This document shows positions 9,364 to 16,863 of a stretch of DNA of 64,000 nucleotides, one piece after another. Source of the DNA: Marinovum algicola (GTDB lineage Bacteria > Pseudomonadota > Alphaproteobacteria > Rhodobacterales > Rhodobacteraceae); NCBI RefSeq assembly GCF_900109145.1, contig NZ_FNYY01000011.1:1-64000 (forward strand). Reading direction: 5' to 3'. A program made the translations under genes and the position numbers. A model generated the notes under the pieces. The model made no database searches. It was not told where the DNA came from and was given only the letters and a program-made list of their open reading frames with translations. Positions within the stretch are counted from its first letter, which is position 1, and every line of letters begins with the position of its first letter.

Positions 9364-10586
9364 GAACGACCCCACAGGCATGAGAGCGGAGCGGCGAACA
9401 TGTTCTCGCCGAATGGGACAACCTGATCGTGATCATAAAGCACCATGCCTTGAACGAACTTCTTTCCGCAGGCTTCCGCCAGCTTGCGCATTCCCGAGAA
9501 ATCACTCGCCGATACGGTGGCGGAGGACTTTACCTCGATCCCGACGACCTCACCTCGGCGGTTCTCCAATACGATGTCGACCTCGTTTTTGTCCTTGTCT
9601 CGGAAGTGCGAGAACGAACACCTCTGTTCGCTCCACGTCGCGATCTTCCGAAGTTCGCTGAACACGAAGGTTTCCAGGATCGCACCGAAGCTCGTTTTGT
9701 CCTTGCGGATCACTTCCGGCGAAACATCCCGCATTGCTGCGAGGAGGCCCGCATCGAAAAAATGTAGTTTGGGCGACTTGGTCAGGCGTTTCAGACGGTT
9801 TGTGAACCATGGTTGCAGGGTATGAACAAGGTAGAGGCTCTCGAAGACACTGACGTACTTCTGTGTGGTGACATGATTGAGGTCGAGTCCGGCACCGATG
9901 CCGGAGTAGTTGACCAACTGTCCTGAGTGCTCGGCAAGCACTGACAGAAGCTTTGGCATGATGGCGAGTTGTTCGATCTGGGCCACGTCACGGACGTCGC
10001 GCTGGACGATTGCGTCCAGATAACCGTGATACCAATCCTGCTTTCGCGCCCATCGCGCTCGGCCAAGCGCTTCGGGATACCCGCCCGAAAGGACGTTCAC
10101 AACGAGTTCGTCACCGACGATCATATGATCGGCCGTTGGTTTTTCTCCGGCAAAGGCCCGTTCGATGAAGTCCGATTTCCTCCCAAGGATTTCCGTCTGC
10201 GAGAGAGGCAGGAGCCGTACAACCTCCATGCGGCCAGCAAGGGAATCTGCTACTTTTGGGATGGTCATGAGGTTGGCCGAACCTGTTAGGAGGAACCGTC
10301 CCTGTGTCTTGTCGTCATCGACCAAGTTTTTAATGGCGAGCAGAAGGTCGGGCGCGCGTTGGATCTCATCGATCACGGCGCGGTCCAATCCGCGGACGAA
10401 TCCGACCGGATCATCTATCGCCGACCGCAAAACGTTGGCATCATCCAATGTCAGAAAGGGTATCTTTTCTGACGCGATGTCGGTTGCAAGCGTCGTTTTG
10501 CCGGACTGACGCGGCCCCGAGATGAGAACCACGCGAGTGTCGGACAGCGCCTCTTCCACTCTAGCCTTGGCAAATCTTGGGTACAT
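9360..10586 (-). CDS. AAA+ ATPase with C-terminal DUF4143 domain
   Basis: A 408-residue ATPase. Walker A GPRQSGKT is at residues 24-31, Walker B VIDEIQ at 71-76, and the sensor strand LLTGSANL follows. The DUF4143 region (about residues 200-360) contains a PD-(D/E)xK-like core, NEVDIVL then GIEVKSS. Proteins of this build are widespread, often mobile and of poorly defined function. The start at 10586 follows AGGAG at 10-nt spacing and comes directly after a tandem-repeat array at 10605-10692, which lies where its promoter should be. It is translationally coupled to the Mrr-like nuclease gene. Together they may form a two-gene defence or toxin-like unit. Confidence 0.85.
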   Translation of the reverse strand: MYPRFAKARVEEALSDTRVVLISGPRQSGKTTLATDIASEKIPFLTLDDANVLRSAIDDPVGFVRGLDRAVIDEIQRAPDLLLAIKNLVDDDKTQGRFLLTGSANLMTIPKVADSLAGRMEVVRLLPLSQTEILGRKSDFIERAFAGEKPTADHMIVGDELVVNVLSGGYPEALGRARWARKQDWYHGYLDAIVQRDVRDVAQIEQLAIMPKLLSVLAEHSGQLVNYSGIGAGLDLNHVTTQKYVSVFESLYLVHTLQPWFTNRLKRLTKSPKLHFFDAGLLAAMRDVSPEVIRKDKTSFGAILETFVFSELRKIATWSEQRCSFSHFRDKDKNEVDIVLENRRGEVVGIEVKSSATVSASDFSGMRKLAEACGKKFVQGMVLYDHDQVVPFGENMFAAPLSCLWGRS

Positions 10587-10604
10587 CGCCGCGCGACTCC
10601 TTTT

Positions 10605-10692
10605 GACCGATTGAAAGTACGCCTCCGACCAATTGAAAGTCAACTGCCGACCAATTGAAAGTTGAGGTCCGACTGAATGAAAGCACACAACC
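10605..10692. repeat. Four tandem 22-bp direct repeats upstream of the DUF4143 ATPase gene
   Basis: Units begin at 10605, 10627, 10649 and 10671, each 22 bp, with the shared core GACCNATTGAAAGT. The first three are near perfect over 14 nt; the fourth is diverged (GACTGAATGAAAGC). Read on the gene strand the core is ACTTTCAATTGGTC. The array ends 18 nt before the ATPase start codon and contains a TTGACT...TACTTT promoter-like pair on the gene strand. Regular helical spacing (about two turns) suggests cooperative protein binding, for example autoregulation. Confidence 0.85.
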
Positions 10693-11385
10693 TCAGCTCG
10701 CAAGCCTAACGTGCTGGCGACAATCCTGCCTTCTTTGGCAACGCTGTTCGCCGGTTCTGCGAGATTTCGAGTACATCACCTCCGTCGTGCTGTGCGATCT
10801 CGAGTAGGAAGCGGGAGCACCTGATCCTCTGCTTAGCAACCAGCCTTTCGGCCTCCCCTGCTCGGCTTCGCGTGTCGCAGGTGAGAACGGCCCTGCGGTC
10901 CGTCGCGCATTCGGCCATGCGGCCTCACCGCGGCGTAGCACCCGGCATCCCGGTTTGCTCGCCTCGCGAGCACGTCCCTCCCCGGCCGCGCCGCCGGATT
11001 GCGCTCTGGTCTGTTTTGGCCCGAGGCCAAAACGATCCCGCCGCTTCATCCGTCTCCCGCGTCCGGTCGGGCCGTTTGCCTGCTCGGGTCGGGCAAACCT
11101 ACCGTCAAAACACACACACATGAGCGTGGAAGCATATCCTCCGGATGGCCCCCAAATCAGCCCGCGTCAAGGATCGCAAAACTTTTCGGCGAGGGCGTAG
11201 CCTGTGGCATGGGGCGGTCCCGTGCGTGAGCGCGCGCGTGCATCAGGTGCTGCGCGCGGAAAACTTTTGCGCCCGGCAAGCCGGCGGCTGCGCCGTCCCT
11301 GACCCGGGCAGATTCGGAAACCAGGCATTCGGCCATGCCCCCACACTCACGTGGTGGCCTAGGAACCGAACACTGGAGACCAGAC
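10693..11385. other. Non-coding or unassigned stretch between divergent defence and plasmid genes
   Basis: About 690 bp with no convincing gene. Short open frames here are of GC-driven composition and lack ribosome binding sites. One frame at 10706-10918 on the minus strand has a somewhat protein-like tail (RFLLEIAQHDGGDVLEISQN) and could be the remnant of a lost gene. Several short GC-rich inverted repeats are present. No RNA gene or origin was recognised. Confidence 0.4.
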
Positions 11386-12315
11386 ATGGCTTACGACACC
11401 GCAAACACCTACGAGACCATCGAGCTTTTCGGACTGACCGAGAAGGACGCGCAGCTGCCGATCCCGGAGGATCACGTCCTGACCGACCACATCATCCGCG
11501 AGAGCTTCGAGGCTTTGCTCGGGCAGTTGCGCGGGACCGGGCTTGAAGCGGAAATCGAACCGCTCGCACATGGCCTCGCGACGATCCTGCAACGGCGCAA
11601 GGTGACGCTCGGCAAGGAGGTCGATCGCACCGCCGACAAGATCGGCGCCCTGGCGAAGTCCCACGACGGATCGGAGATCGCCGAGACCGCGCTCGAAGAG
11701 GCGCAAGCGCGCTTTGTGCAGCTGCGCGAGATCGTCGGCGCCATCGAGGTAATGAGCGAGGCGGCGGCGGAATGCTACGAGGTCGAAACGGGCTACGCCT
11801 TCATCCCGGCAGCCGGGTCGCGCGCAAGCGTCCGGGCGCAGGAGACCGGGGCGGTCTTCGAGGCGCGGCAGCTCCTGGAGCAGCACGACCGTGAAACCGC
11901 CGAGAAGTCGAAAGTCGAGGGGGTGCCCCTGATCGTCTCAGGCGCCACCGACTGGACCGATGTCGATGTGATCTTCAACACGCTCGACAAGGTTCGAGAA
12001 CGGATCAAGCAGAACCGCAATCAGGAGATCTTCCTCTGCCATAAGGGTGGCAAGCACGGGGCGGAGATGATTGCGGCTCGGTGGGCCCGGGCACGCGGGG
12101 TCGCGCAGGCGCGCTTCGATCCGCGCTGGTCCGCGCATGGCCGGGCGGCACCGTTCAAGTGCAACGACGAAATGCTGGACGATAAGTTCGCGGCGACGGG
12201 GGTTGTCCTCTTCGGCGGCAACGGGGTCGCGCTGAACCTCGGGCAGAAGGCGGAAGCGAAAGGCCTGACGGTCATGCGGGTTGCGGACCCGGCGAAGAAG
12301 ACCGCGCAGGATTGA
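11386..12315 (+). CDS. DUF2493 (SLOG-fold, YspA-like) protein
   Basis: A 309-residue protein with a helical N-terminal half (about residues 1-165) and a C-terminal DUF2493 domain of the SLOG superfamily. The strand VPLIVSGATDWTD (about 187-199) is the 'GxRxW/Y' nucleotide-binding strand of this family with Ala-Thr in place of Gly-Arg. EIFLCHKGGKHGAE gives the 'GGAxGAD'-like loop, and VVLFGGNGVALNL the late Gly-rich strand. SLOG proteins bind nucleotides or nucleotide-derived ligands; this plasmid branch has no defined role. The ATG at 11386 is chosen because homology-like sequence begins there. It lies between the defence island and the mobilisation genes. Confidence 0.75.
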   Translation: MAYDTANTYETIELFGLTEKDAQLPIPEDHVLTDHIIRESFEALLGQLRGTGLEAEIEPLAHGLATILQRRKVTLGKEVDRTADKIGALAKSHDGSEIAETALEEAQARFVQLREIVGAIEVMSEAAAECYEVETGYAFIPAAGSRASVRAQETGAVFEARQLLEQHDRETAEKSKVEGVPLIVSGATDWTDVDVIFNTLDKVRERIKQNRNQEIFLCHKGGKHGAEMIAARWARARGVAQARFDPRWSAHGRAAPFKCNDEMLDDKFAATGVVLFGGNGVALNLGQKAEAKGLTVMRVADPAKKTAQD

Positions 12316-12491
12316 AGAGAGCGGGTCGCGCTTGGCGCGGCCCTTTCGTCATGTCTCATGGCGCGTGCGATCGGTCATGCGCAATCGGCAGTCTGCGGCG
12401 TCCAGCACCGTTATCCCTCTACCCAGTCCGTCAGAGTGCGGCCCATCCGCATCGGTACAGGATGGGGATGGTGAGCCCATCACGCACATCG

Positions 12492-12666
12492 TCAGCAGCG
12501 CAAGACGCGAGGGGTCGAGACGTCGCACATGAGGCTGAAGATCTGCACGTCCCTCGGGGCGTGTTTCGGAACATCGCATCCACGCGGGCGGGCTCCGTCA
12601 GCACCCCGGCCAGGCTCGGTGGGACGCGGACGCGGATGGTGGCGGCTGCGTGATAGCAAGGGTCAT
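12492..12666 (-). pseudogene. Decayed, inverted copy of the small gene at 12854
   Basis: On the minus strand an ATG at 12664-12666 sits behind the same ribosome-binding region as the gene at 12854. In shifted frames the following DNA encodes sequence alignable to that gene's product: YHAAATIRVRV against HYVATVPVKF, then VDAMFRNT against VGAMFRNT, then QIFSLMCD against EFFSLKLD. At least two frameshifts are needed, and the last frame stops at 12492, so no full product can be made. This is a diverged paralogue in inverted orientation that has lost function. It explains part of the otherwise empty 12316-12853 interval. Confidence 0.65.
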
Positions 12667-12858
12667 CCGGGTCTCTCCTTTTTGCTCATAGATGTGGATC
12701 GCACGGGGTCGGCCCAATCGTGCCCTCAGCTCACGCTTCGGCAAGCACAAATACGGCTTCCACGGCTAGCCGCGGACCCTCCGCATTTGCGCTTGCGTCC
12801 GACCCTCGGTCCCCCGTGCCAGGTGATCCTCATCGCAAAAAGGAGAGACCCAGATGAC
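12662..12858. repeat. 24-bp inverted repeat covering both start regions of the paralogous pair
   Basis: Arm 12662-12685 is the reverse complement of 12835-12858 with a single mismatch (CGG versus CAG). Each arm contains an AAAAAGGAGAGACC ribosome-binding region and the ATG of its own copy. The arms are 149 bp apart and place the decayed and intact copies back to back. Confidence 0.8.
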
Positions 12859-13060
12859 CACCCATTACGTTGCCACCGTCCCCGTCAAGTTCACCGATGC
12901 CGAGGGCGGGGTCCGCACCCGCTTCCAGCGCGTCGGCGCGATGTTCCGCAACACCCGGACCGGGGACGGAACGGAGTTCTTCAGCCTCAAGCTCGACTTC
13001 CCGGTCGCCGTCCAGGAGCTGGTGATGTTCCCGCCCAGCTCGAAAGAACCGCAGGACTGA
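12854..13060 (+). CDS. Small conserved plasmid protein of unknown function
   Basis: A 68-residue protein starting MTTHYVATVP with a strong ribosome binding site (AAGGAGAG) and followed by a clear terminator at 13072. Alternating beta-strand-like segments and a central MFRNT block are its only distinguishing marks; MFRNT is the most conserved segment when compared with the decayed copy at 12492-12666. No known domain was recognised. Its place between the DUF2493 gene and the mobilisation genes suggests a plasmid housekeeping role, but this is a guess from context. Confidence 0.65.
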   Translation: MTTHYVATVPVKFTDAEGGVRTRFQRVGAMFRNTRTGDGTEFFSLKLDFPVAVQELVMFPPSSKEPQD

Positions 13061-13071
13061 TCGCACCCCCG

Positions 13072-13095
13072 AAGGGCCGCCGAAAGGCGGCCCTT
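13072..13095 (+). terminator. Rho-independent terminator after the small plasmid gene
   Basis: A perfect 10-bp stem AAGGGCCGCC/GGCGGCCCTT with a GAAA tetraloop, followed by CTGTCTGT, a weak U-tract. It lies 12 nt after the stop at 13060. Confidence 0.75.
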
Positions 13096-13598
13096 CTGTC
13101 TGTCGATCCGCACGTCGAGCCCTCCCGTCAGGACCGTTCCGGGTCCTAACGGGAGGGGGAGGGAGAGCCGCGAACAGGTCTGCCAGCCAGCCTCAAGGGG
13201 GCCATCCCCAAAAACAGTCAGGCGGGGCCTGCCGGTTTTTGCGGCAGAGATTTGGGCCGAGCCAAATCTGGCCTCCCTTGACCCTGTCTGTCAGCCCAGT
13301 CGGAGGGAAGGCGCGCCGCCCCTCGCGTCCGTCCAAACACGGGGTCCGTGTCCGGACAGACCCTCGGGCGCGGGCGCACTCATGGGCGGGCGGGGCGCTG
13401 TCGGAGAGGGAGGCTGGCGCCCCTTCGGGCCGCGGCCTCGCGCCCCCGGTTTCACCGGGGCCGCTCGGCGGAAAACGGAATACGAGGCCGCCCGCCCGCT
13501 GTTCATACGATCATATATCATTGACACGTTGCTATAGTTTCGTATGGTGGGGGCGGCCTCGTATGAAGGTGGCAGGAAATAGGGGGGCTTTCTTCCGC
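13096..13598. other. Intergenic region upstream of the relaxase operon; candidate transfer origin
   Basis: About 500 bp without a gene, rich in inverted repeats. AGATTTGG/CCAAATCT is at 13248-13269 with a 6-nt loop. CCCCGGT/ACCGGGG is near 13444-13460. A nested palindrome has outer arms 13480-13493 and 13551-13564 (ATACGAGGCCGCCC and complement) and inner arms CATACGA/TCGTATG at 13504-13510 and 13540-13546. Conjugative elements usually keep oriT beside the relaxase operon, and such hairpins are typical of it. No nic site of a named family was identified, so the call is tentative. Confidence 0.45.
13503..13548 (+). promoter_or_regulatory. Probable mobilisation-operon promoter or operator element
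   Basis: TTGACA at 13521-13526 and TATGGT at 13543-13548 (16-nt spacing) form a plausible sigma70-type promoter ending 50 nt before the MobC-like start at 13599. The upstream half, TCATACGAT with ATATA and ATTGAC at fixed spacing, recurs almost exactly at 42848-42870 beside the virB operon. The whole element lies inside a nested palindrome. Confidence 0.5.
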
Positions 13599-14180
13599 AT
13601 GAGCAGAGCGAAGCGACTGACCGAGACAGAGCGGATGGAGATCGTCCGGGAGGCGGCTGAGGGCGTGTCCACGTCCGAGCTGGCGGCGCGCTTCGGGGTC
13701 ACGCCGAGAGCGGTGCGATACACGGTGAAGGCGGATGCGGAGCGGCAGCGCGACACGGCAGTTCCGGTGGTCGCCGTGAGCGTGAAGGTGACCGCCGAGG
13801 AGATGGTGGCCTTCGACGCTGTGCTGGCCGCGGCGGGGATCGAGACGCGGGCCGACGGGCTCCGCCGACTGATGCAAGGGGCCGGCGGTGTCTTCGTTCC
13901 GGACGCCCGCATGGCGGCCGAGATGGGGCGGCTCCGGACCTCGCTCAACGAGGTCGGAAACGGCGTCGCGCAGATCGCCAAACGGATGGCCGAGGCCAAT
14001 CGGACGGGGTCCAGTGCGGGGGCGGAATTTTCGGATCTGCGGCTGGCGCAGGTGCGGGCGGTGGCGCGGTTCGTCCTGGACGCGGCGGATGAGATCGACC
14101 TGCTGGTGCGCCGCCGGCGGGACGCGATGCAGCTGGAGGCTGCGGCCGTCCTGAGGGAGTTTGTGCATGCGGCTGAATGA
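13599..14180 (+). CDS. MobC-like relaxosome accessory protein with N-terminal helix-turn-helix
   Basis: A 193-residue protein just before, and overlapping by 14 nt, the relaxase gene. Residues about 25-48 (TSELAARFGVTPRAVRYTVK) form a clear helix-turn-helix. The central part (VSVKVTAEEMVAFDAVLAAA) looks like the ribbon-helix-helix strand and helix of MobC/TraJ-type accessory proteins. The helical C-terminus carries 'LNEVGNGVAQIAKRM', close to the MobC signature 'LNQIARNLN'. Such proteins bind oriT and help the relaxase melt DNA; the extra HTH could also make it an autoregulator. The start at 13599 is preferred to the in-frame ATG at 13563, which lies inside the promoter palindrome. Its position and overlap with virD2 support the role. 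Confidence 0.7.
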   Translation: MSRAKRLTETERMEIVREAAEGVSTSELAARFGVTPRAVRYTVKADAERQRDTAVPVVAVSVKVTAEEMVAFDAVLAAAGIETRADGLRRLMQGAGGVFVPDARMAAEMGRLRTSLNEVGNGVAQIAKRMAEANRTGSSAGAEFSDLRLAQVRAVARFVLDAADEIDLLVRRRRDAMQLEAAAVLREFVHAAE

Positions 14181-16863
14181 TGCGGTCCATGATGTCACCG
14201 GCGAGATCTTCCGGGATGGCTGGAGCCGGATCCGGGGCTCCATGCAGGGTCTCCATGTCTCGAAACAGAAGCAGCTCGTTCGGGCCGCAGCCGGTCATCG
14301 GGCGGCGGTCTTCAAGGCGATCCGGAGCGGCGGCACCCATACGAAGTCGCAACTGACGAATCAGCTCGACTACCTCACCACGAAGTCGAGTTTCATCGTC
14401 GACAGCAGCGGGTTTCTGGACGGCAAGGAGAAGCTCGAGGCGGGCGAGATCAAGGACCTCACCGAGCGCTTCGCGAAGAGGTGGGACGGCGGGTTCAAAC
14501 CCAAGCTCGGGCAGACCACGCACCTCTTGATGTCCTTCCCGATCGGCACCCGCGGAGAGGACGTGCGCGACATCGCCTCGGATGTCGCGGAGCGGTTCCT
14601 CCAGACCGATGAGGGGCACTTCGATTACATCATCGCGGTTCACGAGGACCGGGATCATCCGCATGCCCATCTTGTGCTGAACCGCCGGTCGCAGGAGGGC
14701 GAGTTCTTCTATCTCGGCCGGAACCACCGGTTCAACTACGACGACTTCCGTCTCGCCATGGTGGAGGAGGCGGAGAAGTACGGGGTCCGGCTGGAGGCGA
14801 CGCGGCGGATCGACCGGGGCGAGGTGCATTACCCGCCCCGGACGCGCGAGGTCTACGCGGCGAAGGCGGAGGGTCGCATGGCCGCGCCCCGGGCCCGCGT
14901 CGGGGCTGACCGCGACCTGGCGCTCCAGGAGATCGCCAACACGCGGACCGTCTACCACTCGCTTGCCGCCGAGGCCTCGAAGGAGGCACGTGAGGATATT
15001 GCGGATGCGCTCTTCCGGGCAGGGGAGCTTCTGGCGAAGGGCGGCAAACTCACATCGGAAGGAGGCGTCTATATGGCCGAAGATCAAACGTTCGACGACC
15101 TGCGCACGCGCTATGCCGAGCAGGTCGAGCGCATCCAGGGGATGATCGCCGAAAAGCCCGAGGCTGAGCGGCCGCGGCTGGAAAAGAGCCTCAACGAGAT
15201 CCAGTCGCGGCTCGCGCACATGCAGCCTCTCGGCCTCCGGTCGGGAACGCTGACGGAGCGGCCCTCCGAGGGCGGGGTCTATTCCGAGCAGAACATCGAC
15301 GCGTCTCAGCTCGATCGGCTGCGCGATCCGGAGATCCGCGCACAGGTCGACACCGCGTTGCGCGGCACCGGCATCAGTTCTTCGGTGGTGGTCGCCCGTA
15401 TGGAGACCGGGGCGCAGAACGCCGCGCTCGAGCGGCAGTGGATTGCAGATGATCTGAGCCGGGTGGCGGAGCGGGATGGCCTGAACCTCGAACGGCGAGA
15501 CGATCTGGAGACGGCGCGCGAGACGCTCAACCGGGCGCATGTGCAGCTCGGGACCGCATTGGAACGGGCGGGGGTCCTGCGCCGGGATGGGGTGACGGAG
15601 GTCGAGACAGTGACGGAGCGCATCCACTACGATTCGGACTCTGTCCGCGCAATGGAAGGAAGCATCCGTCAGGAGATGCGGGCCGAGGGTCTGACGGAGC
15701 GCCAGATCGACACCCGGGACAGTGAAGTGATCTCCCGTGCGGAGCGACGGATCGAGGTCGAGCAGCGCGACTGGCTGGCCGGGCATCCGGAGATCCTGGA
15801 GCGCCCCGGTGACGTGATCGATCGGTCCGAGCCCTACCGTGAGCACATCACCGACGACGCCCGGGCCGGAGAGATCGCCCGCGAGGTGGACCGGATCATG
15901 GACGGGCGCGATGTCCGGACGTCGGTGGCGGAGGCGGTCTCGGAAAGTTTTCGGGACCGGTACCCGGACATGCCCGCACATCTCACCCGCGGGCTTGGCG
16001 CGACCTATGCCGCCGTTGTCGAGACGCGGGATACCGACGCGATCAACGAGGTGCGGCGCGCGGCGGAGCGGGACAGTGGCTCCACCGTCACCGAGATCAC
16101 GCGCGGCGTGGCGGATCAGTTCGACCGGGCGCCGAGCGAGTTCACGCGTTTTGAGCGTGTCGTCATCGAGCGAGATCTTCTGGAGAACGACCGCGCGCAG
16201 GACGGGAATGGCGTTGACCTGAGTTCGGCGGTTCAGGACCTGAATGACGATCTCAAAGCGGGTCGGCTGGATCCGGTCGCCGCGCAACGGGCAGAGGTCC
16301 TGATCCGGGAGACGGTCGCGCGGCACGGCGATCGAATGTCCCGTGACGTTGACCGGGATTATTTGGAAAGGATGTCCGCGCGTGAGGCGGCGTTCCTGTC
16401 GGGGAGCGATGGTGACAAGACCGTCACCGAAATGGACTATGAACGGATCCGGTCTGAGCGGGACGGGCTGAACACCCTCATGCGGGAGTATGCTCCGAGC
16501 GGAGACCGCGAACGCGTCGAGCCTGACGAGATCCGCCGCGTTATCAAGCATGAACGCGCGGGGGACTGGTCGTCGCCCTTCGAGACCGTAGACCAGCGCG
16601 TCAGCTATCGCGATGCGATCGAACGGGACCTGGACGAGGCCCAGATCGACCGGTTACGCGACGGCGACATCGACGTCCTGAAAGACCAGATCGAAGACCG
16701 GCTTGATCGGCTCTACGCGGCCAAGCACTACCTGCAATCTGACGCCGCGACCGCCAATAGTGCGGCGACGCGGGCCGTGGTCGAGGAGATCGCCGATCGG
16801 GAGTACGAGCGGGAACGGGCCGATCTGACCGACGGTGAGACCGAACGCGGGGAGACCCACTGA
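14167..16863 (+). CDS. virD2: VirD2-type relaxase
   Basis: An 898-residue relaxase. Tyr69 in QLDYLTTKS is the likely nicking tyrosine. Residues 158-172 (AVHEDRDHPHAHLVL) form the metal-binding histidine motif HxDxxHPHxH of VirD2-type relaxases. From about residue 230 on the protein is long, charged and helical with no enzymatic motif, which is usual for the C-terminal translocation part. The enzyme would nick oriT, stay attached to the 5' end and be exported through the VirB/VirD4 channel. The start is set at the ATG at 14167 (a TTG at 14161 is in frame); it overlaps the MobC-like gene. Its TGA shares a base with the virD4 ATG. Confidence 0.9.
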   Translation: MRLNDAVHDVTGEIFRDGWSRIRGSMQGLHVSKQKQLVRAAAGHRAAVFKAIRSGGTHTKSQLTNQLDYLTTKSSFIVDSSGFLDGKEKLEAGEIKDLTERFAKRWDGGFKPKLGQTTHLLMSFPIGTRGEDVRDIASDVAERFLQTDEGHFDYIIAVHEDRDHPHAHLVLNRRSQEGEFFYLGRNHRFNYDDFRLAMVEEAEKYGVRLEATRRIDRGEVHYPPRTREVYAAKAEGRMAAPRARVGADRDLALQEIANTRTVYHSLAAEASKEAREDIADALFRAGELLAKGGKLTSEGGVYMAEDQTFDDLRTRYAEQVERIQGMIAEKPEAERPRLEKSLNEIQSRLAHMQPLGLRSGTLTERPSEGGVYSEQNIDASQLDRLRDPEIRAQVDTALRGTGISSSVVVARMETGAQNAALERQWIADDLSRVAERDGLNLERRDDLETARETLNRAHVQLGTALERAGVLRRDGVTEVETVTERIHYDSDSVRAMEGSIRQEMRAEGLTERQIDTRDSEVISRAERRIEVEQRDWLAGHPEILERPGDVIDRSEPYREHITDDARAGEIAREVDRIMDGRDVRTSVAEAVSESFRDRYPDMPAHLTRGLGATYAAVVETRDTDAINEVRRAAERDSGSTVTEITRGVADQFDRAPSEFTRFERVVIERDLLENDRAQDGNGVDLSSAVQDLNDDLKAGRLDPVAAQRAEVLIRETVARHGDRMSRDVDRDYLERMSAREAAFLSGSDGDKTVTEMDYERIRSERDGLNTLMREYAPSGDRERVEPDEIRRVIKHERAGDWSSPFETVDQRVSYRDAIERDLDEAQIDRLRDGDIDVLKDQIEDRLDRLYAAKHYLQSDAATANSAATRAVVEEIADREYERERADLTDGETERGETH

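Noticed and set aside
10706-10918. Small minus-strand frame with a protein-like tail
   Set aside because: No ribosome binding site and the upstream half is compositional noise; at most a gene remnant.
12458-12464. CAGGATG, complement of a CATCCTG nic-like heptamer
   Set aside because: It lies inside the decayed paralogue region without flanking inverted repeats and is expected by chance.
13239-13598. In-frame N-terminal extension of the MobC-like protein
   Set aside because: The extension is Arg/Pro/Gly-rich GC-driven sequence crossing the palindromic promoter; the real start is at 13599 or possibly 13563.
13945-16551. 868-codon open frame on the minus strand under the relaxase gene
   Set aside because: Its translation is Arg/His/Pro/Asp-rich with no motif; it is the antisense shadow of the virD2 frame, which has clear relaxase motifs.
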